64,000 nucleotides of DNA from E44-bin89 sp034409565 (GTDB lineage Bacteria > Chloroflexota > Dehalococcoidia > Dehalococcoidales > RBG-16-60-22): NCBI GenBank assembly GCA_034409565.1, contig DAOUMS010000008.1, positions 1-64,000 on the forward strand. The letters run 5' to 3'. Under the pieces are notes generated by a model. That model saw nothing but the letters and a program-made list of their open reading frames with translations. It did no database searches and was not told the DNA's origin. The translations under genes were made by a program, and so were the position numbers. Positions 1 through 8,900 of this stretch are shown here, one piece after another. The first letter of the stretch is position 1; every line of letters starts with the position of its first letter.

Positions 1-940
1 CAGCGGCATTTTCCCCACACAATCGCCGGCGGCAAATATATTCGGATTGTCCGTCTGGTAATATTGATTTACCTGGACAAAGCCGTTTTTGTCTACTTTA
101 GCCCCGGCCTTCTCCAGTCCCAGGTCAGCGGGATTGGGCTTGATACCGGTGCAAGATTTCATCAGCTTCTACTTCCTGCGTAGAGCCGCCTACCTGAAAA
201 GTTATCACCTTTTTGCCGTTTCGTTCCGCCACTTTTTCCACCCGGACCGCCGTATGGATGCTGATACCTTCTCCCTCCAGGCAGCGCTGTAACTCTGCGG
301 CAATCTCCGGTTCGTGTCTGGGGAGAATGTGCTCCACGGCTTCGAGGACGGTAACTTTGGTCCCGAAATGGGCGAACATCTGGGTAAACTCCAGTCCCAG
401 TGGGCCACCGCCAATAATGACCATGGAGGCAGTCAAGCTCTGGAGCTGCATGGCAGTTATGTTGTTCAGCCAGGGCACTGTATCCAGGCCGGGAATCGGC
501 AGCGATTTGGTCGAGGCTCCGACAGCAATGATAATTTTATCTGCCTCGTAGATTTAACCACCTGCTTCCACCTGATTGGGACCTGCCAACCGTGCTCTTT
601 CTTCCAGCAAAGTAACACTTTTGAGACTCTTTAAGACTCTGGTGTAGTTTTGCTTCCGGGCTTTTTCCACCATCCGGTCCTTTTCCTTGATTGCCGCCCG
701 GAAATCAAATCGAGGCTTAGAGATATTCCGCAGAGACTTAAATCTAGGGCGCTGATTGTAATAAAATTCATCCCCCTGGGTTAACAAGTTTTTACTGGGC
801 ATGCAGCCAACATTGACGCACGTTCCCCCAAGCGGGAGTCCGGTGTTAATCATGAGTGCTGTCTTACCGGAGTCGGCAGCTTTCGTTGCGGCTGCAAAAG
901 CGGCCGAGCCCCCGCCAATAATGATAATATCGTAATTCAT
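1..940 (-). pseudogene. Broken mercuric-reductase-like flavin disulfide oxidoreductase, cut by the window edge
   Basis: Three blocks of one FAD/NAD(P) disulfide reductase are present. The N-terminal block (554-940) has the FAD motif IIIGGGSAAFAAA and the redox motif GTCVNVGCMPSK typical of MerA and lipoamide dehydrogenase. An in-frame TAA at 554-556 interrupts it, and the same frame continues (ADKIIIAVGAS, then the NAD motif VIIGGGPLGLEF) to about 140. There a deletion of a few bases shifts the frame, so translation stops at 125. The next block, in another frame, resumes GIKPNPADLGLEKAG and runs to FAAGDCVGKMPL at the window edge. One nonsense codon plus one frameshift indicate a pseudogene, although assembly errors could give the same picture. 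The redox motif favours a MerA-like enzyme, but E3 of a 2-oxoacid dehydrogenase complex is an alternative. Confidence 0.8.
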
Positions 941-1298
941 TTCATTGCTCCTCCGACTTTTTCGAAAAACGCTATCTCCATTATATCTTAAGAACCGACG
1001 GGCGTTATATAGAGTCCCCAGGAATACCTGACCTATGTTCGGCTTCGTTTCTTAACACATTCGGACCCGCTTTTCCATCTGGAGTCGATCGAGAATGTTG
1101 CTCATTTTTTAGAAGTTAGAGAGGCCGGAGAGGGAGAAGAGAAACGTGCTAGGTTGTCAAATATCTCAAAAGCTCTTTTTGTCGGACAATGAAGCTAGAC
1201 ACGCACAAAACACGAACGCACCTTAACAATTGAATAGCGTCAAGCCGACCTGAACGCTTGTCTCACGATGGCAAATAAGCTCAAAGGGGGTCAAGCGT
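941..1298. other. Intergenic stretch between the broken reductase and the sigma-like gene
   Basis: About 360 bases hold no gene I can recognise. A frame on the plus strand is open from 1013 to the TGA at 1190-1192 and reads like plausible protein (for example HLESIENVAHFLEVREAGEG), but it has no good start codon and a stop lies just upstream. It could be the tail of a decayed gene at the edge of the accessory region. An AAAGGGGG ribosome site for the next gene lies at the right end. No clear promoter was seen. Confidence 0.4.
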
Positions 1299-2063
1299 AT
1301 GACGATGGCAGTAGCATCACCAGCACCAGCACCGCAAGGGCATTGTAGCCAGTGCGGTAAGGTCTGGAAACTCAAAGAGAAGCAGGGCATTTGCCCGTGG
1401 TGTGGAAAGCCCGCAAGCTGTCAAACCAATGGAGCAAAGCCCCGCCATATCAAGTCTAGGTCAAACAGAAGGCGAAAGCAACCACCAGTCCACAGCAACG
1501 GCTATGACCAGCTAGAAGGTCAATGGCTTTCCTATTATAAGGTAGCTTCCCGCTTCACTGACAGGGTGAAGGCTCAAGACAAAGAGGACATACTCCATAC
1601 CATCATAGTTACTCTTGCCGATGTGGAGCGGAATAACGGACACAAGCCATTTACCGAAGCCGTGATGTATCGGATAGCCAGCCGAACTGTAGCTGACTAC
1701 TGGCGAACCTACTACAAAGCCAACAACGGCTTGGACTGCGGAAGCTGTAGCAAAGCCCAAAGGCGTAAATGCCGAGAGGATAACCTCTATACCGAGTGTC
1801 CCAAAGCTGTCAGGGTGGAGAGCTTAAACAAGCCCATCATAGACAGCGAAGGCAATACTACCGAGCTTGGAGAGCTGATTGCTGATGATAAGGCTCTTGA
1901 CGTGGGAGCTTGGATTGACGCCAGAACTTTCCTGCTAGGCTTCCCGCAAAGGCTACTGGAGATAGCTCACAAGCTGGACAATGGCGACAAGCTGACACCA
2001 ACGGATAGCCAATACCTGTGGAGATTTCGGAAACGAGAGCAAAAAAGCCTGATTGCGATGTAG
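1299..2063 (+). CDS. Short sigma-factor-like protein with zinc ribbons
   Basis: The protein has 254 residues. A zinc ribbon (C16-x2-C19, C32-x2-C35) is followed by a basic linker. Residues about 68-130 read like sigma-70 region 2: DKEDILHTII matches the D-x-E-D-x-x-Q helix, and FTEAVMYRIASRTVADYWR matches the region 2.3-2.4 helix. A four-Cys insert follows (C147, C150, C158, C167). Then comes SLNKPIIDSEGNTTELGELI, a pattern seen between regions 2 and 4 of many sigma factors, and a short region-4-like tail with FPQRLLEIAHKL. The last residues, QKSLIAM, resemble a sliding-clamp-binding peptide (consensus QLSLF). The start ATG is preceded by AAAGGGGG. It lies directly upstream of a clamp-like gene, probably in one transcript. 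The sigma assignment is by eye; a diverged DNA-binding protein of a mobile element is the alternative. Confidence 0.6.
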   Translation: MTMAVASPAPAPQGHCSQCGKVWKLKEKQGICPWCGKPASCQTNGAKPRHIKSRSNRRRKQPPVHSNGYDQLEGQWLSYYKVASRFTDRVKAQDKEDILHTIIVTLADVERNNGHKPFTEAVMYRIASRTVADYWRTYYKANNGLDCGSCSKAQRRKCREDNLYTECPKAVRVESLNKPIIDSEGNTTELGELIADDKALDVGAWIDARTFLLGFPQRLLEIAHKLDNGDKLTPTDSQYLWRFRKREQKSLIAM

Positions 2064-2152
2064 AGATTTCAACCTCAAATCCCGACTTATACAGTGGCAG
2101 CCCGTTTAGGCTAGCGTATCGCAGCTAGACGCAAGCTGACTATCAGGTGAAG

Positions 2153-2175
2153 CCGATAGCCTTGCCCACTATCGG
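2153..2175 (+). promoter_or_regulatory. Hairpin just before the clamp gene ribosome site
   Basis: CCGATAG (2153-2159) and CTATCGG (2169-2175) form a perfect 7-bp stem with a 9-base loop in the 150-base spacer between the sigma-like and clamp-like genes. It ends seven bases before the AAAAGGGGG ribosome site. There is no T-run, so it is not an intrinsic terminator. It may modulate translation of the clamp gene or serve as a protein site. Confidence 0.4.
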
Positions 2176-2214
2176 ATAGCCAAAAGGGGGTTCAAAATAG
2201 AACAACTTAATATC

Positions 2215-3435
2215 GTGGGCAAGCGTTCAGGTTCAGGACTAGTAGCTCATAAGGCTACGCTGGTAAACGCCTTGTCCAGAGCACTATCCGATAGGGTAAT
2301 GCTTCTGGACTTTACCATTGGGCGTAAAGGCTTACTCGGTTACCTGAAAGCACTGGCAGGCAGTAATATTGTTCGGATTGTGCCTGCCTCTGTCAGTGCT
2401 AGCGAGGCGCAGGCTGACGGACACAAACGGCTTAAGGTAACCTGTGGAAGCAATACCAGCTATCTTGAAGACTTGGCTTGGGTGGGTGAAAAAACACCGA
2501 TGACCCTATGCGAAGTCAGGATAAGCCCTAACCGAACAGTCAAGCCGAACATCGGCGGACTGGAGTTGGCGGAAGCCCTTAACAGGGTATTACCCTTTAC
2601 GGCTAAAGAGGATAACCGACCTGTCTTACAGTGTGTCCTCTTCCGAGCTAAAGAGGGTAAGCTCACTTTGGTGAGTGCCGATGGTTTCAGACTGGCGGTG
2701 GTAAGTCTTGACTATGACGGTGAGGGTGAAGCCCTGATACTTCGTGATGACTTGAAAGGTATCGCTAATGCCCTGCGGAAAGCCCATCGGGTCAACCTGA
2801 GCTTTGAAAAGAGGGTGGACAGTCTTGATAACACCGACCTCATTATAGATACCGAGATAACTCGGTATAAATGGTTGAGTGTTGACGGGACATTCCCTGA
2901 TTATGAGAAGCTCATACCTACCGACACAAGGATAATCGCTCACCTTGACACTGTTGAAGCGGTCAAGGCGATTGCCTCACTAAAAGTCCTAGCCGACAGC
3001 AAGTCTTACCCGATTGACCTACACCTTAACGGCGGTGTGGTGCTCTCCAGTCCCGATGACAAGGGGGAAGTCGCTATGCCAGCCGATATTGAGGGTGGGG
3101 AAGTCAGGGTCAGGATTGACGGCTTATACCTGAGTGATGCTTTAAGAGCCTGTGGGGGTATGGTGGACTTCAAGGTTACCGATGCTAAATCGCCAATACT
3201 CTTTACTGTTGACGGCTATCAACTGGTGGTAATGCCGATGTTGACCAGTGAAAGCCAGAAGCCAGAGGGGAAGGTAGAGAATACCGAGCCACAGCCAGAA
3301 GCGGAAGCCGAGCCAGCCGAGAATACCGAGCCAGAGGAAGTTGAGAAAGCCCAAGCGGTAGCCGAAGCGGAAGCAATTACCAAAGCCGAGAAGCCGAAGC
3401 GTAGCCGAAAGAAAGAACCAGTAGCCGTAGCCTAG
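2215..3435 (+). CDS. Divergent DNA polymerase III beta-clamp-like protein with acidic tail
   Basis: Residues about 110-345 match domains 2 and 3 of the DnaN sliding clamp: LAEALNRVLPFTAKEDNRPV, LTLVSADGFRLAVVSL, FPDYEKLIP and the C-terminal PILFTVDGYQLVVMPM. The first 100 residues are too diverged to assign surely to domain 1. A tail of about 60 residues after the clamp end is rich in Glu, Ala and Pro and closes with a basic KPKRSRKKE patch; normal DnaN ends at MPM. The GTG at 2215 lies 24 bases after AAAAGGGGG. An in-frame ATA at 2197 has far better spacing (6 bases), so translation may start there. A housekeeping dnaN would not lie here, so this is probably an element-borne paralog. Two terminators follow. 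Confidence 0.75.
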   Translation: MGKRSGSGLVAHKATLVNALSRALSDRVMLLDFTIGRKGLLGYLKALAGSNIVRIVPASVSASEAQADGHKRLKVTCGSNTSYLEDLAWVGEKTPMTLCEVRISPNRTVKPNIGGLELAEALNRVLPFTAKEDNRPVLQCVLFRAKEGKLTLVSADGFRLAVVSLDYDGEGEALILRDDLKGIANALRKAHRVNLSFEKRVDSLDNTDLIIDTEITRYKWLSVDGTFPDYEKLIPTDTRIIAHLDTVEAVKAIASLKVLADSKSYPIDLHLNGGVVLSSPDDKGEVAMPADIEGGEVRVRIDGLYLSDALRACGGMVDFKVTDAKSPILFTVDGYQLVVMPMLTSESQKPEGKVENTEPQPEAEAEPAENTEPEEVEKAQAVAEAEAITKAEKPKRSRKKEPVAVA

Positions 3436-3461
3436 AACGCTTGAACACAAAAAACAAATCA

Positions 3462-3504
3462 CGCACAGAAGGGCGGGGATTACCCGCCTTTTGTGCGTTT
3501 TTTT
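3462..3504 (+). terminator. Rho-independent terminator after the clamp gene
   Basis: CGCACA and AAGGGCGGG pair with CCCGCC and TTTTGTGCG around a short loop, and a run of seven T follows at 3498-3504. The stem starts 26 bases after the clamp stop codon. Confidence 0.9.
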
Positions 3505-3532
3505 GTGCCCTGAAGAAGGGGGGAACTGTGAA

Positions 3533-3560
3533 GGGAGCGGTGATACCGCTCCCTCTTTTT
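3533..3560 (+). terminator. Second rho-independent terminator
   Basis: GGGAGCGG (3533-3540) and CCGCTCCC (3546-3553) form a perfect 8-bp stem with loop TGATA, followed by TCTTTTT. This tandem terminator insulates the sigma/clamp unit from downstream DNA. Confidence 0.9.
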
Positions 3561-3696
3561 GTTTATGAAACTAAAAAAGCCCGTTTGATTTCAGTAGGTG
3601 ATTATGAAGATTGTGAAGCAGCAATTCAGGGTGCCTGTCCGATATGTCGCGCCAAGATATTCAGAATCGCAAGAGCTAGGGCTAGCCCCTGCTAAC

Positions 3697-4023
3697 CTAA
3701 ATCATGGTTTCCAGGAATATCCACACAGGCAGCGACAATAGATAAGGGATAATTCTTGGACTCATTTTACCGAATTGAAGGTACCTACTGATGTTAGCTC
3801 CAATACGGTAAATAGTGAACGTGAAAATTCCGCTGATATAACCCAAGCCGATCGAAGTGAAGGCTTGTGTTATTGGATCTGGTTTTAAAAGGACCATCAG
3901 CAAAGAAAATGCTGAGAAGATTCCGGTTATAGTGTCAAACAAGCTTTTGATACCCTTGATTTGGAATACAACCAGACCAACTACAAACCAGCCGACTGCC
4001 CAAAATACATCTATAATCGTCAT
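3697..4023 (-). CDS. Small multi-pass membrane protein, unknown function
   Basis: The 108-residue protein is almost entirely hydrophobic and can form three or four membrane helices: residues 5-22 (VFWAVGWFVVGLVVFQI), about 32-46 (TGIFSAFSLLMVLL), 55-75 and 90-106. No family motif is recognised. It lies 13 bases downstream of the PIN-domain gene on the same strand and is probably the last gene of the XRE-ImmA/PIN operon. Membrane partners are common in defence and toxin modules, but nothing in the sequence shows its role. Confidence 0.6.
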   Translation of the reverse strand: MTIIDVFWAVGWFVVGLVVFQIKGIKSLFDTITGIFSAFSLLMVLLKPDPITQAFTSIGLGYISGIFTFTIYRIGANISRYLQFGKMSPRIIPYLLSLPVWIFLETMI

Positions 4024-4036
4024 AATTGTGTTCGAC

Positions 4037-4597
4037 TTATATCGGTTTTATCAATCCTTCCCCTGTAATTCGGGCGGTCTGTCCGTGTCGAATATTTGTT
4101 TTAAAGAAGTCCTCGGTGAACTGTACTTCGAGTTTCTTTGATAGACCGACCTTACTCATTAGCAGTTCCATCGAGATGCCCTGGTGGGATAAACCCAGCA
4201 TAGCCAAAGCCTTGATAGCTAGGGCATCGCCTGTGCAGAAGAAAGATTCCGGAGTTTTTTGTGCTTGGAGCAATGCTAGAGCCTCAGTCTCTCCCGGGTC
4301 TAATGACTGAAGGAACCACGAGGCAAATATCGTATATAATTCGGCATATTCTTCGGCTAAGGCTGTCATCTGAAGCACTTCCCCTCTTGTTATCTGTTCG
4401 CCCAGCCTGATGGATTTGGAGCCTCGCTTAGATGAGCGGAAGTACTTGGCCTCGTTTATGACAACCACACTTGGGAGGACTAACTCATATCTGTTTTTGA
4501 GTTCTGCCCAGATTCCCAATGTATGTGCCTCAATGACAATGTTAGCGTCGAGAAGCACGCACCGAGGCTTGGTAGTTCTTGCTGTCATCGAGGCCAT
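4037..4597 (-). CDS. PIN-domain protein, probable RNase partner of the XRE-ImmA protein
   Basis: The 186-residue protein carries the spaced acidic residues of PIN nucleases: D17 in LLDANIVIEA, E in VVINEAKYF, the DPGETEALALL motif and D in CTGDALAIKAL. PIN domains are Mg-dependent RNases that often act as toxins or defence effectors. The gene overlaps the 3' end of the upstream XRE-ImmA gene by about 50 bases, implying coupled translation. The ATG at 4588 (MTARTTK) has better spacing from the upstream GGAG than the one at 4597. PIN-like genes next to HTH-ImmA proteases recur in bacteria (from memory, DUF4411-type), so a regulator/toxin pair is likely. The activity and the polarity of control are inference. 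Confidence 0.75.
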   Translation of the reverse strand: MASMTARTTKPRCVLLDANIVIEAHTLGIWAELKNRYELVLPSVVVINEAKYFRSSKRGSKSIRLGEQITRGEVLQMTALAEEYAELYTIFASWFLQSLDPGETEALALLQAQKTPESFFCTGDALAIKALAMLGLSHQGISMELLMSKVGLSKKLEVQFTEDFFKTNIRHGQTARITGEGLIKPI

Positions 4598-5681
4598 ACT
4601 CCAGTAAAGTGTTTGATAAGTCGATCAGACTTGTATTCAGATACTCAGCAAGGCGGGCTCTGGAGAGTTTCCCTTTCTGGTAGGCCACGAATGCCAAACG
4701 GGCAAAACGCTCCGGTATCTCGGGCGGCTTCCACCAATCCGCTAGTCTGAAGCTCTTATCAAGACTCCTGAAATCGTCATCCTCCAAAAGAGAATCCACA
4801 ACATCCCTTTGAAGAAATCTTAAATGAAGGAGTCGATATAATAATGCTTCTGTAGAAACGCCGAATTCCCTGCCAACCTCGATGAGGTCAGTGTACTCTA
4901 TTTTGTCTTCCTTTATGCGGTTTTCAAAAGCTTCCGACAGCTCCTCAGACGGTAACAGAAGAGTTGATGCAAAAGCGTTCGCCCGTCTTTCAATCTCATC
5001 CCAAAGTTCCCGGTTTTCATACAAAGACTCAGTGGAAAAGCTAGGCCAGGTTATGAGATGAAATAGCTCGTGTGCGAAGTTGAAATTGCGCCTCCACGGA
5101 GCTTCCGTGGCATTCATTAGGATTGCAGCTCCAAAGCTATCCTTAGTTGATGCAGCCGAGCCTTCATCAAGGTTTTCATACCAGATTTTGACACCGTACT
5201 TTTCCTCGAGTATGCCGCTCAAACAGCTGGCCGGTCTACTTCCTAGTTCAAAATGATTCCGAATCTCTTCGCCCAAGTTCTCGGCATATTCGTAACTCAA
5301 TGTCTCATAATCTACTTCACGAGTAGGCAATTCCTCTTTAGCAACGACATCGCATAGCTTCTCCAAGAGAGCATATTGTTCGCAGCGTTGTAAGAACTCC
5401 GCTTCAATTAGCTCTTTGTCTGTTTCGGGGTATTTTCGCCATAGTACGGGTACCAGAGGTCTGGGCTCTTCAACATTGAGTAACTGGGAAACGTCAAGGC
5501 GCAGTGCTTTGGCCAGATTTACCAACTCCCACGCCTTCACATCACGCTCGCCCTTCTCAATTTGCGAGATTATCTGTGACGCGGAAAAACCTGTTTCTTT
5601 GGCAAGCTGTTGCTGGGATAAAGATAACCGCATCCGCGCGTCGCGGATCCGGTTTCCGAGGACCTTGCGAAGGTTGGCCAT
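4542..5681 (-). CDS. XRE-type HTH regulator fused to ImmA/IrrE metallopeptidase
   Basis: The 379-residue protein starts with an XRE helix-turn-helix (residues about 10-60: LSLSQQQLAKETGFSASQI, then ISQIEKGERDVKAWELVNLA). An ImmA/IrrE zinc peptidase domain follows, with HELFH at about 204-208 and the third-ligand helix ERRANAFASTLLLP. The C-terminal 100 residues look helical, with a possible second winged helix. In phage and ICE systems ImmA-type peptidases cleave repressors or anti-sigma-like partners when a signal arrives. The start ATG at 5681 has AAGGAGG six bases upstream. The longer TTG start at 5696 would place the ribosome site inside the gene, so it was rejected. The gene heads a three-gene minus-strand operon with the PIN and membrane genes and diverges from the restriction-modification gene. 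Confidence 0.88.
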   Translation of the reverse strand: MANLRKVLGNRIRDARMRLSLSQQQLAKETGFSASQIISQIEKGERDVKAWELVNLAKALRLDVSQLLNVEEPRPLVPVLWRKYPETDKELIEAEFLQRCEQYALLEKLCDVVAKEELPTREVDYETLSYEYAENLGEEIRNHFELGSRPASCLSGILEEKYGVKIWYENLDEGSAASTKDSFGAAILMNATEAPWRRNFNFAHELFHLITWPSFSTESLYENRELWDEIERRANAFASTLLLPSEELSEAFENRIKEDKIEYTDLIEVGREFGVSTEALLYRLLHLRFLQRDVVDSLLEDDDFRSLDKSFRLADWWKPPEIPERFARLAFVAYQKGKLSRARLAEYLNTSLIDLSNTLLEYGLDDSKNYQASVRASRR

Positions 5682-5711
5682 AAGTGCCTCCTTCAAGATT
5701 TTATTTAATGT

Positions 5712-5740
5712 TATTTAGCATAGTATACCATAAATGTCAA
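5712..5740 (-). promoter_or_regulatory. Promoter of the XRE-ImmA operon
   Basis: On the minus strand TTGACA (5740-5735) is followed after 17 bases by TAAATA (5717-5712). The predicted RNA start near 5705 leaves a leader of about 24 bases carrying AAGGAGG before the ATG at 5681. Confidence 0.55.
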
Positions 5741-5815
5741 CAGGGATTCAAGATTATCTTGACGTCTCCTAATTATTGAAAGACCGAAAATTGACCTGGT
5801 CAAGCTTGTGAGGTA

Positions 5816-5845
5816 TTTATTTCATTCTCGGAAGAATGAAATAAA
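5816..5845. repeat. Perfect 13-bp inverted repeat between divergent defence genes
   Basis: TTTATTTCATTCT (5816-5828) and AGAATGAAATAAA (5833-5845) are exact reverse complements around the loop CGGA. There is no T-run on either strand. It lies in the 280-base gap between the XRE-ImmA and restriction-modification genes. A smaller palindrome, TTGACCTGGTCAA, lies at 5791-5803. Both are candidate operators for the XRE protein. Confidence 0.6.
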
Positions 5846-5905
5846 CTTCTATTGACTAGGTTGCTGGTTTTGATTTCTTACTGGTCTCCCTTGAAACATT
5901 ATGTC

Positions 5906-5935
5906 TTGGCGTTCTTAGGAGAACGGTAGTATAAT
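5906..5935 (+). promoter_or_regulatory. Promoter of the restriction-modification gene with an embedded palindrome
   Basis: A -35-like TTGGCG (5906-5911) and a consensus TATAAT (5930-5935) are 18 bases apart. The spacer holds the perfect inverted repeat CGTTCT-TAGG-AGAACG (5910-5925). A protein bound there would block RNA polymerase, so this looks like an operator controlling the enzyme. Confidence 0.6.
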
Positions 5936-5963
5936 TACCATAAATCTGTGGGACAGCTACGCG

Positions 5964-8900
5964 ATGGAAGAAGCGACAAAACTTTTCAATAGCTATATTC
6001 AAACACTACAGAGAAAGCTGGCAACGGGGGATGCCACTGAACATACTCATCGCTCCGCGCTCGAAACACTGGTGGAAAGCTTAGTTGCTGGAATTACGGC
6101 CACTAATGAGCCAAAGCATATCGAATGCGGAGCTCCCGACTTCATCCTCAGAAAAGGGTCAGTTACTGTCGGCTATATCGAGGCTAAGGATATCGGTAAA
6201 AGCCTTGATGACATCGAGCAGGGGAAAGGACCGGACGGAGAAAGATTCAAACGATATCTTAATTCACTCACTAATCTCATTCTTACTGACTACCTGGAAT
6301 TCCGCTGGTATGTGGATGGGGAGAAACGTTTGTCGGCACGCCTGGGAAGTCCAAGCAGAGACTATAAAATCAGACGGGATAAAGACGGCACGCAGAAGTT
6401 GTCCGAACTCTTAGCCAATTTTCTCTCTCATAAAGCCGAGAGTGTAGGCACACCCAGGGAGCTAGCCCAGCGTATGGCCCGCCAGGCACACCTGATAAGG
6501 AATCTCATCATTAATGCCTTTGAAAAGGAAATTGAAGGTGGCAGCTTGCACACCCAATTGGAGGCTTTCCGGGATAATCTTATCCCGGACTTATCAGTCG
6601 AGTACTTTGCCGACATGTATGCCCAGACCATAGCCTACGGTCTGTTTGCCGCCCGCTGCACATCTAAAAAGGGAGCTTACTTCACCCGCCTTGAGGCTGC
6701 CCAAAATCTGCCAAGAACCAATCCTTTTCTGAGGAAGCTGTTTCAATATATTGCTGGCTACGACCTCGATGACCGCATTTCCTGGCTGGTGGATGACCTG
6801 GCACAGGTACTCGCCCAGGCAGATATGGAAGCCGTATTGAAGGACTTTGGGAAGCATAGTGGTAGAGAAGACCCTGTAGTGCATTTCTATGAAACTTTCC
6901 TTAAGGAATACGACGAAAAGATACGGGAAATGCGAGGTGTCTACTATACGCCGGAGCCGGTCGTCTCCTATATCGTGCGCTCCGTAGACCATCTGCTTAA
7001 GACACGATTCAACAAGCCATGGGGATTAGCTGACGATAAGACTTTGATTCTTGATCCAGCAGTAGGAACGGCAACATTTCTCTATATGGTGATAAATGAG
7101 ATTTACCAGACCAACATTGGACAAGGGCAGCAGGGTCTGTGGAATAACTATGTGGCAGAAAAACTCCTTCCGCGCATCTTTGGCTTCGAGCTTCTTATGG
7201 CTCCCTACGCGGTGGCTCATCTTAAGTTAGGGCTTCTGCTCCAGCAGACAGGCTACGAGTTCCAGAGCGACCAGCGCCTGCACATCTACATGACCAATAC
7301 TCTTGAAGAGGCATTTAAGAAGTCCGAGCAATTGGCAGGCTTTAATGAGTATATCGTTGACGAAGCTAATGCCGCTGCAGAAATTAAGAAGGAAAAACCC
7401 ATAATGGTGGTATTAGGCAATCCGCCGTACTCAGCAATTTCGGCAAATGCGAACATTCGCACATTTATTGATCTCAAAACAGGTAAGCGAAAACGAGAGC
7501 TAACTTGGATAGGTGAGCTAATTGATGGTGTTTATGATAAAGATGATAATGAGATAATCGCGGGTTATAAGCATGTTGATGGGAAGCCATTGGGAGAAAA
7601 GAATCCTAAGACACTCCAAGATGATTACGTGAAATTCATTCGTTTCGGTCAGTGGCGAATAGAAAATACGGGACAAGGTATTTTAGCCTTCATCACAAAT
7701 CATAGTTATCTGGATAATCCAACATTTAGAGGGATGCGTCAGTCACTGATGCGGTCCTTTACAGACATATTCCTTCTTGACCTACACGGGAACGTTAAGA
7801 AGAGAGAGGTTACTCCTGATGGTGGTAAGGATGATAACGTCTTCGACATTCAGCAAGGGGTAGCTATTGGGATCTTTGTTAAGGATTCGAATAAGACTGG
7901 ACTGGCTAAAGTCTATCACGGTGACCTCTGGGGAGCGCGACATGAGAAATATCTTACTCTATCGGAGATAAACCTGTCTAACACTGATTGGGTTGAATTG
8001 AAGCCAACTAGCCCATTTTATCTCTTCGTACCACGGAGCGAGGAGCTCCTTCCAGAATATGAAGGATGTTGGAAGATAACGGAAATGTTACCAATTAACA
8101 GTGTTGGCATAGTTACGTCTAGAGACCACTTCGTTTTGGATTTTGATAAAATACCACTTAGTGAGCGTATCGCTGCATTCAGGGGAATGGACCGGAGCGA
8201 CGATGATGTGCGGGATAGCTTTAAATTAAGTGACATAGCAGGATGGTCAGTTTCTAGTGCCCGTAAAGCCGTTCGGCAAGATGATAACTGGCAGTCAAGC
8301 TTAATAAGCTGTCTCTATAGGCCATTCGATTCTCGCTCGATTTTCTACCATGATAGTGTTATTGAGCGTTCTCGCAGAGCAGTTATGCGCCACATGTTAG
8401 ATGATAATATCGGCTTTGTCACTACACGGCAGGTCACCAGTCTAGATTTTAACAACATACTCTGCACTAAGAACGTAGCTGAATATAAGTGTATCTCTCA
8501 TGATCGAAATTCCTACCTCTTTCCTCTTTACCTTTATCCCGCAGAAGGTGAGATGCAATTTGAAGGCGGTCACCGCCGTCCTAACCTGAATCCGGAGTTC
8601 ATTAATGTTGTCTCTGAGAAGCTGGGGCTAGAATTTATTGAAGATGGCAAGGGAGACCTGGAGGAAACCTTTGGGCCTGAAGATATCTTCAATTATGCCC
8701 ATGCCGTCTTTCACTCACCTACCTACCGTACCCGCTACGCCGAGTTCCTCAAGATAGACTTTCCGCGCCTGCCGTTGACCTCGGATAGGGATCTCTTCAA
8801 AGCACTGGTGGAGAAAGGTGCCGAGTTGGTATCACTACATCTTATGGAGTCACCCGCGTTGAATAACCTTATTACCAGCTACCCCATAGCCGGCTCCAAT

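Noticed and set aside
1013..1192. Open frame of 59 codons in the left intergenic region
   Set aside because: No proper start codon and a stop just upstream; kept only as a note because it may be a gene tail.
3441..3695. 84-codon open frame on the plus strand
   Set aside because: It runs through both rho-independent terminators after the clamp gene and has no recognisable protein pattern.
3604..3741. 45-codon ORF starting MKIVKQQFRVPVRYVAP
   Set aside because: Short, no ribosome site, overlaps the end of the opposite-strand membrane gene; no family match.
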